This document shows positions 14,912-15,119 of a stretch of DNA of 15,119 nt, one piece after another. The stretch's first letter is position 1; every line of letters begins with the position of its first letter. The stretch comes from JBAZTO01 sp041661865 (GTDB lineage: Bacteria; Planctomycetota; Phycisphaerae; SM23-33), in assembly GCA_041661865.1 (NCBI GenBank), contig JBAZTO010000071.1, forward strand, positions 1 to 15,119. The letters are read 5' to 3'. The translations under genes and the position numbers were made by a program. The notes under the pieces are model-generated. The model was given only the letters and a program-made list of their open reading frames with translations. It was not told the origin of the DNA and searched no databases.

Positions 14912-14939
14912 ATTGTAGCAAACGCCAAACGGCCGACAA
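14912..14939 (-). promoter_or_regulatory. Promoter of the hydrogenase operon
   Basis: Reading on the minus strand, TTGTCG (14934-14939) and TACAAT (14912-14917) are 16 bases apart and resemble sigma70 boxes. Transcription would start near 14905, giving a leader of about 215 bases before the first gene, long enough for RNA-level control. Confidence 0.5.
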
Positions 14940-15119
14940 AATACACTTTTGCGTTATCGGACCTTATGCCGTTTCAACTCCAGCACGCGCTTTAACGCAC
15001 GCCCTGATTAACCCGCATATTTCACGCAGTTTGCCCATAAATAAGTTGCCGATGTCCTAACTATTTGCTATATAAGTAGTTACCAGACCTCTTATAGGCA
15101 ATTAGAAAGGCCATCGGCA
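14940..15119. other. AT-richer non-coding edge region with short inverted repeats
   Basis: No convincing coding frame is seen. The stretch is clearly AT-richer than the rest of the window, especially after 15040. TAACTA (15058-15063) and TAGTTA (15077-15082) form one inverted repeat; TGCCGATG (15047-15054) and CATCGGCA (15112-15119) form another that ends exactly at the window edge. It may be the upstream region of a gene beyond the window or the boundary of a repeat element. Confidence 0.4.

Noticed and set aside
14707..15060. Plus-strand open frame of 117 codons in the hydrogenase leader region
   Set aside because: No ribosome-binding site, no recognisable motif, irregular codon use, and it covers the inferred promoter of the hydrogenase operon.
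15098..15113. Possible sigma54 promoter (TGGC and TTGC on minus)
   Set aside because: The spacing between the GG and GC elements is 11 bases instead of the required 10.

Overview
The window is GC-rich, densely coded bacterial DNA. It has a lipid A gene (lpxK), so the host is a Gram-negative-type bacterium. The style of the intergenic repeats suggests a planctomycete, perhaps of the Phycisphaerae; this is inferred from repeat style and gene content, not from a marker gene. Most genes lie on the minus strand; guaA is the only complete plus-strand gene.

Left end (1-282): the truncated end of an insertion sequence, with the tail of its transposase and two 20-base terminal repeats. Next (309-5600, minus) is a compact efflux operon in the order tetR, periplasmic adaptor, RND pump. 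A perfect 14-base palindrome sits inside the tetR promoter and fits autoregulation. There is no outer-membrane channel gene in the window.

Middle (5667-10832): a DUF6504-like gene and a membrane-bound family 2 glycosyltransferase on minus, guaA (GMP synthase) on plus, divergent from the glycosyltransferase, and lpxK on minus, convergent with guaA. A pair of 20-base repeats and a small hairpin lie between guaA and lpxK.

Right (10983-14689, minus): a [NiFe] hydrogenase operon. In transcription order it encodes an 86-residue unknown protein, a Tat-exported small subunit, the catalytic large subunit, and the protease that trims the large subunit. The large subunit keeps its C-terminal cleavage tail and the matching protease is downstream, so the set is coherent. 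The small subunit is the most unusual object here. It carries three CxxCH haem-c motifs, one inserted between the ligands of the distal iron-sulphur cluster and two in a duplicated C-terminal module that replaces the usual membrane anchor. It also has a cysteine where many relatives have the proline beside the medial [3Fe-4S] cluster. This suggests a soluble periplasmic enzyme that passes electrons from H2 to c-type haems inside its own polypeptide. A 110-base element of four perfect hairpins, arranged as a large inverted repeat, sits between the large-subunit and protease genes.

The last 430 bases (14690-15119) have no convincing gene. They hold a good promoter for the hydrogenase operon, a leader hairpin, and an AT-rich stretch with short inverted repeats at the window edge.
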